This document shows, in pieces, positions 28,522 to 38,593 of a stretch of 64,000 nucleotides of DNA. Under the pieces are notes generated by a model. That model was not told the origin of the DNA. It was given only the letters and a program-made list of their open reading frames with translations, and made no database searches. Each line of letters opens with the position of its first letter. The first letter of the stretch is position 1. Source of the stretch: Caballeronia telluris (GTDB lineage: Bacteria > Pseudomonadota > Gammaproteobacteria > Burkholderiales > Burkholderiaceae). A program made the position numbers and the translations under genes. The stretch lies in assembly GCF_001544495.1 (NCBI RefSeq), contig NZ_FCNZ02000009.1:62001-126000 (forward strand), read 5' to 3'.

Positions 28522-28980
28522 ATGCGTTACTGGCTGATGAAGTCCGAACCGGACGAAGCGAGCATCGATCATCTCGCACACGCGCCGAAGAAAACCCTGC
28601 CGTGGACCGGCGTGCGCAACTATCAGGCGCGCAACTTCATGCGCGACGCCATGCAGGTCGGCGACCGCGTGCTCTTCTATCATTCGAGCTGCCCGCAGCC
28701 TGGCATCGCGGGTCTCGCGGAGGTCGTCTCGACGGCTTATCCCGATCCCACGCAGTTCGATCCGAAGAGCCCCTACTACGATCCGAAGTCGACGCAGGAA
28801 ACGCCGCGGTGGCTGCTCGTCGATGTGCGCTTCGTGAAGAAGACGCCGCTCGTCGCGCTCGCGACGCTGCGCGAACACAAGGAGCTTGCCGACATGCAGG
28901 TGCTCGCGCGAGGCAATCGTCTCTCCATCACGCCCGTGACCGAGGCGCAATGGCGTTTTATCACCGAGCATCTCGTCTAA
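28522..28980 (+). CDS. EVE domain-containing protein
   Basis: The 152-residue protein is a single EVE domain (PUA-like fold): MRYWLMKSEPDEASIDHL, W-GVRNYQARNFM and FYHSSCPQPGIAGLAEVV are its signatures. EVE domains recognise modified bases in DNA or RNA; the target here is unknown. The start at 28522 is chosen because the domain begins at the second residue. It follows the 6S RNA terminator and is probably monocistronic. Confidence 0.92.
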   Translation: MRYWLMKSEPDEASIDHLAHAPKKTLPWTGVRNYQARNFMRDAMQVGDRVLFYHSSCPQPGIAGLAEVVSTAYPDPTQFDPKSPYYDPKSTQETPRWLLVDVRFVKKTPLVALATLREHKELADMQVLARGNRLSITPVTEAQWRFITEHLV

Positions 28981-29062
28981 AAGCGCGCAGGAACTTCGCG
29001 CGCTCGCGAGCCGCCTAAGTGACGTCGCAAATCAAGCGATTCAACGCTCCCGGAGTTCCACG

Positions 29063-29794
29063 ATGATCAAAAACAAAACCGCGTTCGCGCTCGCAGCCGC
29101 CGCCATTTCGAGCGCGGCGCTCACGATGTCGGCGACGGTCGCCGCGCAAACCGTGCTCACGCAACCGCAGCCTTCGGGCGTGCTGTCGCTGTCGGCGCAG
29201 GCGAGCACCGAAGTGCCGCAGGACACCGTCAACATCACGCTTTTCTACGAGCAGGAAGCGCAGGACGCATCGTCGCTCACGACGACGCTCAACCAGCGCG
29301 CCGACACCGCGTTGCGCGCGGCAAAGGGCGTCGAGGGCGTGACGGCGCGTAGCGGTTCGTTCACCGTGTTCCCGTCGACCGATCGCGACGGCCGCATTTC
29401 CGCCTGGCGCGGCCGCACGGAAGTCGTGCTGGAATCGCATGATTTCGCGGCGGCATCGAAGCTCGCGGGCAAGATGAGTTCGTCGATGCAGGTCGGCAAT
29501 GTCGCGTTCTCGCTGTCGCCGCAGGCACAGCGCGCGGCCGCGCAGAAGCTCTCGACGCAGGCGATCGAATCGTTTCGCCAGCAGGCGCAGGCCTCGGCGC
29601 AGGCGTTCGGCTACAGCGGTTATTCGATCCGCGAAGTCAGCGTGAATCACGACGGCTCGTCGCCGCGACCCGTGATGATGATGCAGGCGCGCGCGATGAG
29701 CGCCGATGCGAAGATGGCCGCGCCCATGGCCTTCGAGGCGGGCACGTCGACGGTGACGGTCAACGTGTCGGGGTCGGTGCAGATGGCGCGCTAA
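29063..29794 (+). CDS. SIMPL domain (DUF541) periplasmic protein
   Basis: The 243-residue protein has a signal peptide ending near VAAQT, then a SIMPL/DUF541 domain. The stretches SLSAQASTEVPQDTVNITLFY and YSIREVSVNHDG match the family (E. coli YggE, Brucella BP26). Such proteins form periplasmic or outer-membrane ring-shaped oligomers and are linked to oxidative stress tolerance. The molecular role is not established. It ends against a bidirectional hairpin shared with lgt. Confidence 0.88.
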   Translation: MIKNKTAFALAAAAISSAALTMSATVAAQTVLTQPQPSGVLSLSAQASTEVPQDTVNITLFYEQEAQDASSLTTTLNQRADTALRAAKGVEGVTARSGSFTVFPSTDRDGRISAWRGRTEVVLESHDFAAASKLAGKMSSSMQVGNVAFSLSPQAQRAAAQKLSTQAIESFRQQAQASAQAFGYSGYSIREVSVNHDGSSPRPVMMMQARAMSADAKMAAPMAFEAGTSTVTVNVSGSVQMAR

Positions 29795-29799
29795 AACGG

Positions 29800-29829
29800 A
29801 ACGACGCCTCGCGATGGCGAGGCGTCGTT
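29800..29829. terminator. Hairpin terminator between convergent SIMPL gene and lgt
   Basis: A 13-bp perfect stem AACGACGCCTCGC/GCGAGGCGTCGTT with a GATG loop lies between the two stop codons. The T tract is short on both strands, so efficiency is uncertain. Confidence 0.7.
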
Positions 29830-29835
29830 CATGGA

Positions 29836-30741
29836 TCAGGCGGCGTTCGCGGGCGTCGACGGCAACCGCCCGTCGCGCCGGTAGGCCCAGATCATCACGA
29901 CGATGCCCGCGACGATCATCGGCAGCGAAAGCCACTGCCCCATTGAGAAGCCGAGCGCGAGGAGGCCGAGATAATCGTCCGGCTCGCGCGCGAATTCCAC
30001 CGTGAAGCGCGCCAGTCCATAGCCGATCAGAAAGAGCGCCGAGCCGGCGCCCACGGGACGCGGCTTGCGCGAAAACGTCCAGATCACGATGAAGAGCACG
30101 AGCCCTTCCAGCGCGATCTCGTACAACTGCGACGGATGGCGCGGCAGCATGTGATAACGCTCGAAGATCTCCGTCAGATGCCAGCGCACATCCGCTTGCG
30201 GGTGCTTGGCGAGCCAGATCGCGTCGTCGTTCGATGCGCCCGGAAAGAGCATCGCCCACGGCGCGTTCGGATCGGTCACGCGGCCCCACAGCTCGCCGTT
30301 GATGAAGTTGCCGAGACGCCCCGCCGCGAGCCCGAGCGGCACCATCGGCGCGACGAAATCGGTGACTTGCAGCCAGGTGCGCTTGCGCTGATACGCGAAG
30401 AGGACCATCGCGAGCGTCACGCCGAGAAAGCCGCCGTGAAACGACATGCCGCCTTCCCACACCTTGAAGATATCGAGCGGATGCGCCGCATACCAGCTCG
30501 CCTTGTAGAAGATCACATAGCCGAGCCGGCCGCCGAGGATCGTGCCGAGCACGCCGTAGAACAGCATGTCGTCGATGTCGCGCGCGGTCCAGCCTTGCGC
30601 CGCGACATGCGGCAGCCGCAGCCGCAGCCGGCCGACGACGACCGCCGTCACGAACGCAACCAGATACATGAGGCCGTACCAGCGCACGGCGAGCGGGCCG
30701 AGATGAATCGCGACGGGATCGAAATTGGGGTGTATGAGCAT
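29836..30741 (-). CDS. lgt: Prolipoprotein diacylglyceryl transferase
   Basis: The 301-residue inner-membrane enzyme with seven hydrophobic segments adds diacylglycerol from phosphatidylglycerol to lipobox cysteines. The HGG motif (MSFHGGFLG, about 101-109) with the essential His and the Lgt signature [14 protein letters not shown] (about 140-153) are intact. It processes the lipoproteins seen in this window, such as the OmpA-type protein and LivK. It lies 47 nt after the LysR gene on the same strand. Confidence 0.96.
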   Translation of the reverse strand: MLIHPNFDPVAIHLGPLAVRWYGLMYLVAFVTAVVVGRLRLRLPHVAAQGWTARDIDDMLFYGVLGTILGGRLGYVIFYKASWYAAHPLDIFKVWEGGMSFHGGFLGVTLAMVLFAYQRKRTWLQVTDFVAPMVPLGLAAGRLGNFINGELWGRVTDPNAPWAMLFPGASNDDAIWLAKHPQADVRWHLTEIFERYHMLPRHPSQLYEIALEGLVLFIVIWTFSRKPRPVGAGSALFLIGYGLARFTVEFAREPDDYLGLLALGFSMGQWLSLPMIVAGIVVMIWAYRRDGRLPSTPANAA

Positions 30742-30788
30742 CGTAAGTTGTAGTAGCGGTTCGAGATGCGCGAACTATAAAGCGCGAA

Positions 30789-31751
30789 CTATGAAGCAGG
30801 CAGCGCCGCGCCGTGGGCGCGCACGATGTCGATGAAACCGGCGAGCACGGGACTCACCTCCGCCGCGCGCCACACGAGACCGGTCTCGACGAGCGCGCCG
30901 TTGCCCGCGCCGGATTCAGCAAGCGGACGATACACCACGCCCGTGCGCCGCAGATTACGAAGCGACTGCGGCACGAGCGCGACGCCCATGCCGGCGGACA
31001 CGAGACTCACGATGGTCTGCATCTGGATCGCCTCCTGTCCGATGCGCGGCGTGAGTCCACACGCGCCGTAGCAACCCATAATGATGTCATAGAAACCGGG
31101 CGCGAGCCGTCTCGGAAAGACGACGAGGGGCGTGGACGCCAGTTCCCGCAAGCTCACGGGCGTGTCGGCCCATTCGGGCGCGCCCTGCCCGAGTTGCGCG
31201 GCGAGTTCCGCCGGCAGCGCGACGACGAGCGGCTCGCGCGCGACCGGCAGATACGAGAGCGCCGCGACATGGCGCGGCGGCAGCGGCGGAATCGCGAGGC
31301 CCGCGTCGATGCGGCCCGCGATCAGTTCCTCGATCTGCACGTCGCTGGTGGCCTCGGTGAGTTGCAACCGCACGCCGGGATAACGCGCGCCGAAATCGCG
31401 CAAGAGCGACGGCAGGAGGCCGTAGTCCGCCGTCGAGACGAACGCGAGCGACAGCACGCCCGCCTCGCCGCGCGCGAGCGATTGCGCGAGCGGCCTGAGC
31501 GCCTCGGCGGCCGACAGCAGGCGCCGGACTTCCGGCAGCAGGTCGTGGCCGACCGGCGTAAGCTCGACAGATCGCTTCGTGCGCGCGAAGAGCGCGACGC
31601 CGAGCGCGTCTTCGAGCGCGCGAATCGCCTGCGACAGCGGCGGCTGCGTCATCGCGAGGCGCGCGGCCGCACGGCCGAAATGCATTTCTTCCGCGACGGT
31701 CACGAAGTAGCGCAGCAGCCGCAATTCGACGGGGGGATTGCGCGGGTCCAT
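30789..31751 (-). CDS. LysR-family transcriptional regulator
   Basis: The 320-residue protein has an N-terminal winged helix-turn-helix (about 8-66, ELRLLRYFVTVAEEMHFGRAAARLAMTQPPLSQAI) and a C-terminal LysR effector-binding domain. It is divergent from ilvD with 106 nt between the starts, the usual layout for a LysR regulator and its target, so control of ilvD is a reasonable inference. The effector is unknown. Confidence 0.9.
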   Translation of the reverse strand: MDPRNPPVELRLLRYFVTVAEEMHFGRAAARLAMTQPPLSQAIRALEDALGVALFARTKRSVELTPVGHDLLPEVRRLLSAAEALRPLAQSLARGEAGVLSLAFVSTADYGLLPSLLRDFGARYPGVRLQLTEATSDVQIEELIAGRIDAGLAIPPLPPRHVAALSYLPVAREPLVVALPAELAAQLGQGAPEWADTPVSLRELASTPLVVFPRRLAPGFYDIIMGCYGACGLTPRIGQEAIQMQTIVSLVSAGMGVALVPQSLRNLRRTGVVYRPLAESGAGNGALVETGLVWRAAEVSPVLAGFIDIVRAHGAALPAS

Positions 31752-31857
31752 TGATATGTCTGGCGACCTAATAAACCCTGAATAATATATTGGACAGACA
31801 CTTGCCGACGCTGCATTCTTCCGGCACTAGACGAAAAAATCCTCAAGGAGCCCCCAA
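31752..31857. promoter_or_regulatory. Shared regulatory region between the LysR gene and ilvD
   Basis: An AT-rich core (31768-31790) is flanked by TGTCTG (31757-31762) and CAGACA (31795-31800), a 6-bp inverted repeat 32 nt apart. This may be part of the LysR operator. AGGAG lies at about 31845-31849 before the ilvD ATG. Exact binding sites cannot be fixed from one sequence. Confidence 0.45.
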
Positions 31858-33531
31858 ATGGCCTTCAATCGCCGCTCGAAAAACATCACCCAGGGCGTGG
31901 CGCGCTCGCCCAATCGCTCGATGTACTACGCCCTTGGCTACAAGGAAGAAGACTTCGACAAGCCGATGATCGGCATCGCCAATGGTCACTCGACGATTAC
32001 GCCGTGCAACGCCGGCCTGCAGCGTCTCGCCGACGCCGCCATCGAATCGATCAGGAAATCGGACGCGAACCCGCAGATCTTCGGCACGCCCACCATCTCC
32101 GACGGCATGTCGATGGGCACCGAAGGCATGAAGTATTCGCTCGTGTCGCGCGAAGTGATCGCCGACTGTATCGAGACGGCCGTGCAAGGCCAGTGGATGG
32201 ACGGCGTCGTCGTGATCGGCGGCTGCGACAAAAACATGCCGGGCGGCATGATCGGCCTCGCGCGCATGAACGTGCCGGGCATCTACGTGTATGGCGGCAC
32301 GATCCGTCCGGGCAACTGGAAGGGTAAGGATCTGACCATCGTGTCGTCGTTCGAGGCGGTCGGCGAATTCACGGCCGGACGCATGTCGGAAGAAGACTTC
32401 AAGGGCATCGAGAAGAACGCGTGCCCGTCGAGCGGTTCGTGCGGCGGCATGTACACGGCCAACACGATGAGTTCGTCGTTCGAGGCGCTCGGCATGTCGC
32501 TGATGTATTCGTCGACGATGGCGAACCCGGATCAGGAAAAGGTCGACTCCGCCGCCGAATCGGCGCGCGTGCTGGTCGAAGCGGTCAAGAAGGACCTGAA
32601 GCCGCGCGACATCATCACGAAGAAATCGATCGAGAACGCGGTCGCGCTCATCATGGCGACGGGCGGCTCGACCAACGCGGTGCTGCACTATCTGGCGATC
32701 GCGCATGCGGCCGAAGTGGAATGGTCCATCGACGACTTCGAGCGCATGCGCAAGAAAGTGCCGGTGATCTGCGACCTGAAGCCGTCGGGCCAGTTCGTCG
32801 CCACCGACCTGCACAAGGCCGGCGGCATCCCGCAAGTGCTGCGCATCCTGCTCGACGCGGGCATGCTGCACGGCGACTGCATCACGATCACGGGCCGCAC
32901 GATCGCCGAAGAACTGAAGGACGTGCCGGGCAAGCCGCGCGCCGACCAAAAGGTGATCTACCCGATCGACCAGGCGCTCTACGACGAAGGCCACCTCGCG
33001 ATCCTGAAGGGCAATCTCGCGCCGGACGGCGCCGTTGCCAAGATCACCGGCCTGAAGAACCCGGTGATCACGGGCCCGGCGCGCGTCTTCGAAGACGAGC
33101 AAAGCGCGATGGAAGCCATTCTCGGCGACAAGATCAAAGCGGGCGACATCGTCGTGATGCGCTATCTCGGACCGAAAGGCGGCCCGGGCATGCCGGAGAT
33201 GCTCGCGCCGACATCGGCGATCATCGGCAAGGGACTGGGCGAATCGGTCGGCCTCATCACCGACGGGCGCTTTTCCGGCGGCACGTGGGGCATGGTGGTC
33301 GGCCACGTCGCGCCAGAAGCGTTCGAGGGCGGCACGATCGGACTCGTGCAGGAAGGCGATTCGGTCACCATCGACGCCCACAAGCTCTTGCTGGAACTGA
33401 ACGTCGATGCCGCGGAAATCGAGCGCCGTCGCGCCGCGTGGAAGCAGCCGGCGCCGCGCTACACGCGCGGCGTGCTCTCGAAGTACGCAGCGCTCGCGCT
33501 GCCCGCCAACAAGGGCGCCGTGACAGGCTGA
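31858..33531 (+). CDS. ilvD: Dihydroxy-acid dehydratase
   Basis: The 557-residue Fe-S dehydratase makes the 2-oxo acids for valine and isoleucine. Cluster cysteines are visible in TPCNAG-type (near 45), GGCDKNMPG (about 122-130) and [11 protein letters not shown] (about 193-203). The C-terminal [15 protein letters not shown] is conserved. It is monocistronic with a strong terminator 35 nt after the stop, and divergent from a LysR gene. Confidence 0.97.
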   Translation: MAFNRRSKNITQGVARSPNRSMYYALGYKEEDFDKPMIGIANGHSTITPCNAGLQRLADAAIESIRKSDANPQIFGTPTISDGMSMGTEGMKYSLVSREVIADCIETAVQGQWMDGVVVIGGCDKNMPGGMIGLARMNVPGIYVYGGTIRPGNWKGKDLTIVSSFEAVGEFTAGRMSEEDFKGIEKNACPSSGSCGGMYTANTMSSSFEALGMSLMYSSTMANPDQEKVDSAAESARVLVEAVKKDLKPRDIITKKSIENAVALIMATGGSTNAVLHYLAIAHAAEVEWSIDDFERMRKKVPVICDLKPSGQFVATDLHKAGGIPQVLRILLDAGMLHGDCITITGRTIAEELKDVPGKPRADQKVIYPIDQALYDEGHLAILKGNLAPDGAVAKITGLKNPVITGPARVFEDEQSAMEAILGDKIKAGDIVVMRYLGPKGGPGMPEMLAPTSAIIGKGLGESVGLITDGRFSGGTWGMVVGHVAPEAFEGGTIGLVQEGDSVTIDAHKLLLELNVDAAEIERRRAAWKQPAPRYTRGVLSKYAALALPANKGAVTG

Positions 33532-33565
33532 CGATCCGTCGCTGAGGTCTGAACGCCGACGAACG

Positions 33566-33602
33566 AAGGGGCGCACGATGCGAATCGTGCGCCCCTTGTC
33601 AT
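33566..33602 (+). terminator. Rho-independent terminator after ilvD
   Basis: A 14-bp perfect stem AAGGGGCGCACGAT/ATCGTGCGCCCCTT with a GCGA tetraloop. The following tract (TTGTCATT) is only weakly T-rich, though the stem is very stable. Confidence 0.75.
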
Positions 33603-33728
33603 TGGGCCGCGGCTTTTATAATGCCGCGAAAAAAGCCTGCACGCGGCGCTCGCCCGCAAGATCGTGGAAGGCGGCGCGGGCGTCTGAGGCCCGGTGCCGA
33701 TGCCCGCGAATGCGCAATTGACCGCCGC

Positions 33729-34082
33729 TCAGGCGCTCCGGCGCCGCTGCAGCTCTTCGTCCACCGCCTCGCGCACCCAGTCCGTCATCTCCGCTTCCAG
33801 CGCGAGCGCGACTTCGCGCGTGATCTGATGCACGAGCCAGGTCGAATGCTCGCGCAGCGCGTCGCGGCAACGCGACTCGATCAACTCGCGGCCATCGCCC
33901 GTCAAGAAGTTCGTGAAGCGCCCGTGCAGGCGCTCGGCGAGGAATTCCGCGTCGTAATCCGTGCCGTGCGCGGGCGCGGGCGTGCCCTGTCCCGGCGTGC
34001 GCGCGTATTGCGCCTTGCCCGGCATGACGACCTCGGTGAGAACGGGGATCGAGGTATCGAATTCTTCTGGCGTTTTGGACAC
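33729..34082 (-). CDS. DUF2486 family protein
   Basis: The 117-residue soluble protein starts MSKTPEEFDTSIPVLTEVV and has a helical C-terminal half rich in Glu/Arg. It resembles the DUF2486 family of Burkholderiales, whose function is unknown. It has no signal or membrane segment. It lies 68 nt downstream of holC on the same strand. Confidence 0.8.
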   Translation of the reverse strand: MSKTPEEFDTSIPVLTEVVMPGKAQYARTPGQGTPAPAHGTDYDAEFLAERLHGRFTNFLTGDGRELIESRCRDALREHSTWLVHQITREVALALEAEMTDWVREAVDEELQRRRSA

Positions 34083-34150
34083 GTTCTGCTCCGTCTCTCT
34101 GTAGGTGTGCGGCCGATCTTATCGCGACCCGTCGCGCGACTTATGTTCGG

Positions 34151-34567
34151 TCAACCGCCTTGCTTGTGCATGTTGAGCGCGTAGCCGCGGTCGCGGTAGA
34201 AGCGAAAGCGCTGGCGGCCGGCGGCGAGTTCGTCTTCGTCGTCGCCGATGACTTCGATCAGCCGCTCGAAACGCGCGAACTGCGCCGGCACACTCTGCGC
34301 CAGATTGATGAGGATGCGATGGTGCGGCGCGTCATCGAGAGTGGCCGCGAGCACGACGGGCGTATCCTTCGCAAGCGCGCTGCCCGCCATGCAATGCGGC
34401 ACGAAGTCGAGCGGCGAGAAGGTCCAGAGCTGCTCGTCGAAGGCCGCGAGCCGCGCGGGCTCGGCGAGCACGATGATCGGCTCGCCGCTCAGATACGCCT
34501 TGCGCACGAGGCGGCACGCATAGGCCACCGAATCGCCGACGTTCGTATGAAAGTCGATGCGCGTCAT
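34151..34567 (-). CDS. holC: DNA polymerase III chi subunit
   Basis: The 138-residue protein matches HolC: MTRIDFHTNVGD start, ACRLVRKAYLSGEPIIVL, and LWTFSPLDFVPHC. Chi links the clamp loader to SSB. The order pepA-holC is conserved in many proteobacteria. It begins 43 nt after pepA. Confidence 0.93.
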   Translation of the reverse strand: MTRIDFHTNVGDSVAYACRLVRKAYLSGEPIIVLAEPARLAAFDEQLWTFSPLDFVPHCMAGSALAKDTPVVLAATLDDAPHHRILINLAQSVPAQFARFERLIEVIGDDEDELAAGRQRFRFYRDRGYALNMHKQGG

Positions 34568-34610
34568 GCGTGCGCCCCGCTCAACCGCACTGCGCGAGAA
34601 AAGCCGGCCT

Positions 34611-36131
34611 TCATTGGCCCGCGCGGTCGATCAGGAACTGGGCGAGGAGCGGCACCGGACGGCCGGTCGCGCCCTTCGCGGCGCCGCTCTTCCATGCGGT
34701 GCCCGCGATGTCGAGGTGCGCCCACGGATAGTTCTGCGCGAAGCGCGACAGGAAACACGCTGCCGTCACGCTGCCCGCCGGGCGGCCGCCGATGTTCGCG
34801 AGATCCGCGAAATTCGACTTCAGCTGGTCCTGATATTCGTCGTCGAGCGGCAGGCGCCACGCCGGGTCGACCGCTTCGCGCGACGCGTCGAGCAGTTCGC
34901 CCGCGAGCGCGTCGTCCTTCGAGAAGAGGCCCGAGTTGTGATGGCCGAGCGCGATGATGCAGGCGCCCGTGAGCGTCGCGATGTCGACGACCGCCGCCGG
35001 CTTGAAGCGCTCCGCGTAGGTCAGCGCGTCGCACAGGATGAGGCGGCCTTCGGCGTCGGTGTTGAGCACTTCGATGGTCGTGCCGTTCATCGCGGTGATG
35101 ATGTCGCCCGGTTTGAGCGCGTTGCCGGCCGGCATGTTCTCGCAGGTCGGCACGATGCCGACGACGTTGAGCTTGAGCCCCATCTCCGCGACCGCGCGCA
35201 GCGTGCCGAACACCGATGCCGCGCCGCACATGTCGTACTTCATCTCGTCCATGGCTTCGCCGGGCTTGATCGAGATGCCGCCGGAGTCGAACGTGATGCC
35301 CTTGCCGACCAGCACGATGGGCGCGCCCGCGTTCTTGCCCGCGCCTGCGCCCTGATACTGCATGACGATGAACGCCGGCGGCTCGACCGAGCCCTTCGCG
35401 ACCGCGAGGAACGAGCCCATGCCGAGCGCTTCGATCTGCTTCTGGCCGAGCACCTCGACCTTCAGCTTCCAGTCGCGGCCGAGCTTCTTCGCGGTCTGGC
35501 CGAGATAGGTCGGCGTGCAGACATTGGGCGGCAGATTGCCGAGATCGCGCGTGAGGTCCATGCCGTTCGCGAGCGCGGCGCCCTGCTTCGCGGCGAGCTT
35601 GGCCGCCTTTTCTTCGGCCGGGTCGATGCTGAACACGATCTTCTTGAGCGCGCGCGCACCGTTCTCCGGCTTGCTCTTCATCTGCGTGAACCTGTAGGTC
35701 AGTTCGCGCAGCGCGAGGATCGCGGCGCGCACGGCCCAGTCGCCGGTGCGCTCCAGCACGGGCAATTGCGCGAGCGTAAATGTGACCTGCGCGATCTTCG
35801 TGCCGAGAATGGCGCGCCATGCCGCGCGCGCGGCTTCGGCATAAGCCTTCTGACTGAAGGCATCCTGCTTGCCGAGTCCGACGAGCAGGATGCGCGATGC
35901 GCCGATGCCCGTGATCTCGTGCAAAAAGAGCGTTGTGCCCGCCTTGCCGTTCATGTCGCCGGCCTTCACGACACGCGTGATGAGCCCTTTGGTAGCCAGG
36001 TCGAGCTCGAGTGCGGCGCCCGTCAGCGTCTGCGCTTCGAACACCCCGACCACCATGACGTCGGCCTTCCCGTTGAGGAAACCATTTGCCGCGCCTTTGC
36101 TCCAATCACAGGCTTTTATGCTAAAGTCCAT
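34611..36131 (-). CDS. pepA: Leucyl aminopeptidase (cytosol aminopeptidase, M17)
   Basis: The 506-residue dinuclear metallopeptidase has the catalytic-domain motifs [16 protein letters not shown] (with the first Lys and Asp ligands) and the PepA signature [10 protein letters not shown]. The N-terminal domain covers about 1-165. In E. coli PepA also binds DNA; nothing here shows that. It is divergent from lptF, as in many proteobacteria, and upstream of holC. Confidence 0.96.
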   Translation of the reverse strand: MDFSIKACDWSKGAANGFLNGKADVMVVGVFEAQTLTGAALELDLATKGLITRVVKAGDMNGKAGTTLFLHEITGIGASRILLVGLGKQDAFSQKAYAEAARAAWRAILGTKIAQVTFTLAQLPVLERTGDWAVRAAILALRELTYRFTQMKSKPENGARALKKIVFSIDPAEEKAAKLAAKQGAALANGMDLTRDLGNLPPNVCTPTYLGQTAKKLGRDWKLKVEVLGQKQIEALGMGSFLAVAKGSVEPPAFIVMQYQGAGAGKNAGAPIVLVGKGITFDSGGISIKPGEAMDEMKYDMCGAASVFGTLRAVAEMGLKLNVVGIVPTCENMPAGNALKPGDIITAMNGTTIEVLNTDAEGRLILCDALTYAERFKPAAVVDIATLTGACIIALGHHNSGLFSKDDALAGELLDASREAVDPAWRLPLDDEYQDQLKSNFADLANIGGRPAGSVTAACFLSRFAQNYPWAHLDIAGTAWKSGAAKGATGRPVPLLAQFLIDRAGQ

Positions 36132-36323
36132 CGCGCTTATCCTCGGATAAAATCTGGGCTGAAGGATGAAAGCCGCAATTATCCGCTATTTTTTCCGCGG
36201 CGGTCACAGGCGGGAGTCTCCGGGAACGTTCACATCGCCCGGGCGTCTTTCAAAGCATGCGCTTGCAAAAGCATCGCCGCCGGCCATCACGCGGTTATCG
36301 ACGCGGTTATCTGTTACCAATCA

Positions 36324-37421
36324 ATGATCTTCGAACGCTCCCTCCAGCGCGAACTCGCGTATACGGCCGGTGCCGTATTCATGGTGCTGCTCACGATCAT
36401 GCTGACGACGATGATGATCCGCATCGTCGGCTTCGCCGCGTCGGGAGAAATCGATCCGCGCGATGTCGTCGTGCTGATCGGTCTCACCGTGATCGGCTAT
36501 CTCGCCGTCATGCTGATCGTCACGCTGTTCGTCTCGATTCTCTTCGTGCTCACGCGCTGGTATCGCGATTCGGAAATGGTCGTGTGGCTCGCCTCGGGCG
36601 TGAGCCAGACGCAGCTCATCAAGCCGGTCGCCGTCTTCTCCACGCCGATCATCATCCTGATCGTGTTCTTCGCGTTCGTCGGCTGGCCGTGGTCGAATCA
36701 GCAGAGCAAACTCATCAAGCAGCGCTTCCAGCAGCGCGATGAAGTGTCGCTGCTCGCGCCGGGCCAGTTCCGCGAATCGCCCGGAAGCCATCGCGTGTTC
36801 TTCATCGAGAAGATGTCGCCGGACCAAGGGCAGGTCGAAAACGTGTTCGTCACGAGCACCGAAGGCGGCAAGGTCAACGTGATCGTCTCGAAGACGGGCC
36901 ACACCGAAACGCACGAGGACGGCGACCGCTTCATCGTGCTCGAAAACGGCCGCCGCTACGACGGCGAACCCGGGCAGCCGAACTTCCGCATCATGGAGTT
37001 CGAGCGCTATGGTGTGAAGATACAGAGCCGCCAGGTCGTCAACACGCCGACCACCACTGGCATCTCCACGCCCGACCTGCTCGCCAATCCGACACACAAC
37101 AATCTCGCCGAATTCGCATGGCGCGCGGGCCTGCCGCTCATCGCGATCAACCTGATGCTGCTCGCCATTCCGCTCTCGTACCAGAACCCGCGCCGAAGCC
37201 GCACGATCAATCTCGTGATGGCGGTGCTGATCTACCTGACGTACTCGAACCTGCTGAACGTGGTGCAGTCGTGGATCGAGCAGGGCAAGATGTCGTTTGG
37301 CGTCGGCATTGTCGGCTTGCATGTTCTCGTGGCGCTGCTCGTCGGCTTCATCTTCTGGCTGCGCATACGCAACCGGCCGCTCTTCAGGCTGTCGTCCTTG
37401 CGCCGTTCGAAGGAGGCCTGA
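36324..37421 (+). CDS. lptF: LPS export ABC transporter permease LptF
   Basis: The 365-residue inner-membrane protein starts MIFERSLQRELAYTAGAVF, with three membrane segments, a periplasmic beta-jellyroll (about 130-260) and three more membrane segments. With LptG and LptB2 it extracts lipopolysaccharide from the inner membrane. It is divergent from pepA and 4 nt before lptG. A 12-nt tandem repeat (ACGCGGTTATCG twice) lies just upstream at about 36292-36315. Confidence 0.95.
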   Translation: MIFERSLQRELAYTAGAVFMVLLTIMLTTMMIRIVGFAASGEIDPRDVVVLIGLTVIGYLAVMLIVTLFVSILFVLTRWYRDSEMVVWLASGVSQTQLIKPVAVFSTPIIILIVFFAFVGWPWSNQQSKLIKQRFQQRDEVSLLAPGQFRESPGSHRVFFIEKMSPDQGQVENVFVTSTEGGKVNVIVSKTGHTETHEDGDRFIVLENGRRYDGEPGQPNFRIMEFERYGVKIQSRQVVNTPTTTGISTPDLLANPTHNNLAEFAWRAGLPLIAINLMLLAIPLSYQNPRRSRTINLVMAVLIYLTYSNLLNVVQSWIEQGKMSFGVGIVGLHVLVALLVGFIFWLRIRNRPLFRLSSLRRSKEA

Positions 37422-37425
37422 CGCA

Positions 37426-38574
37426 ATGCGCATCTACGAACGGTATTTCGCGCGTCAGATCTACTTCGCGTTCATCTTCATCCTGTTCGCGTTCTCGGGC
37501 CTGTTCTTTTTCTTCGACCTGATCAACGAACTCAACACGGTCGGGCACGGCAACTACAAGTTCGGCCTCGCCGTGCTGCGCGTCGGCCTGCAGACGCCAT
37601 CGCGCTTCTACGAGATCATTCCGGTCGCGGCGCTCATCAGCGCGATCTACGTGTTCGCGCAGATGGCAGCAGCCTCCGAGTTCACGATCTTCCGCGTGTC
37701 CGGCCTCTCGACGGGACAGGCGCTGCGATCGCTCCTGAAGATCGGCATCCCGCTCGTGTTCGTGACGTACATCATCGGCGAAGTGGTCGGGCCTTACTCG
37801 GACCAGCTGAGCGAGCGCGTGCGGCTGGAGGCGCTCGGTTCGTCGGTGTCGACGAACTTCCAGTCGGGCGTCTGGGTGAAGGACACGCTCACTGCCCGCG
37901 ACAACGGCGAGCAGGTCACGCGCTTCGTGAACGTCGGGCAACTGAATCCGGACACGACGATCGCCAACGTGCGCATCTACGAGTTCGACTCGAAGTTCCG
38001 CCTGCAGAACGTGCGCATCGCGAAGACGGGCGTGTACCAGCCGCCGGGGCACTGGAAGCTCACGGGCGTGACCGACACGCAACTGATCGACGCGGCGCCG
38101 CAGGCGGTGAATCCGGGCGATGCGCTGAACCCGGTGTATCGCGCGAAGCAGACGACGCTGCCCGAATATTCGCTGCGCTCGGAACTCACGCCGCAGATTC
38201 TGTCGGTGCTGCTGGTGTCACCGGACCGCATGTCGATGTTCAACCTGTTCCGCTACATCCAGCACTTGACGGAGAATCATCAGGACACGCAGCGCTATCA
38301 GATCGCGTTCTGGCGCAAGATCCTGTATCCGTTCGCGGTATTCGTGATGCTGGTGCTCTCGCTGCCGTTCGCGTACCTGCACACGCGAGCGGGCGTCGTG
38401 GGCGTGAAGGTGTTCGGTGGCATCATGATCGGCATGAGCTTCCAGTTGTTCAACACGCTCTTTTCGCACATCGGCAACCTGAATACGTGGCCCGCGCCGG
38501 TCACCGCGGCCGTGCCGGCGCTCGCCTATCTCGTGATCGGGCTGGTCGGCCTCAAGTGGGTGGACCGGCACTAG
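37426..38574 (+). CDS. lptG: LPS export ABC transporter permease LptG
   Basis: The 382-residue partner of LptF has the same six-segment plus jellyroll layout. It starts MRIYERYFARQIYFAFIFIL and carries the conserved MAAASEFTIFRVSGLST coupling segment. AGGAGG lies 9 nt before the ATG, within the end of lptF. Confidence 0.95.
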   Translation: MRIYERYFARQIYFAFIFILFAFSGLFFFFDLINELNTVGHGNYKFGLAVLRVGLQTPSRFYEIIPVAALISAIYVFAQMAAASEFTIFRVSGLSTGQALRSLLKIGIPLVFVTYIIGEVVGPYSDQLSERVRLEALGSSVSTNFQSGVWVKDTLTARDNGEQVTRFVNVGQLNPDTTIANVRIYEFDSKFRLQNVRIAKTGVYQPPGHWKLTGVTDTQLIDAAPQAVNPGDALNPVYRAKQTTLPEYSLRSELTPQILSVLLVSPDRMSMFNLFRYIQHLTENHQDTQRYQIAFWRKILYPFAVFVMLVLSLPFAYLHTRAGVVGVKVFGGIMIGMSFQLFNTLFSHIGNLNTWPAPVTAAVPALAYLVIGLVGLKWVDRH

Positions 38575-38593
38575 TCCACGCGCAGGAGGAAGC

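Noticed and set aside
31843..33576. A 577-codon frame opposite ilvD
   Set aside because: Antisense shadow with Arg/His/Asp-rich composition and no domain.
34557..36323. Long in-frame extension upstream of lptF
   Set aside because: It is antisense to pepA; the LptF N-terminus begins at 36324.
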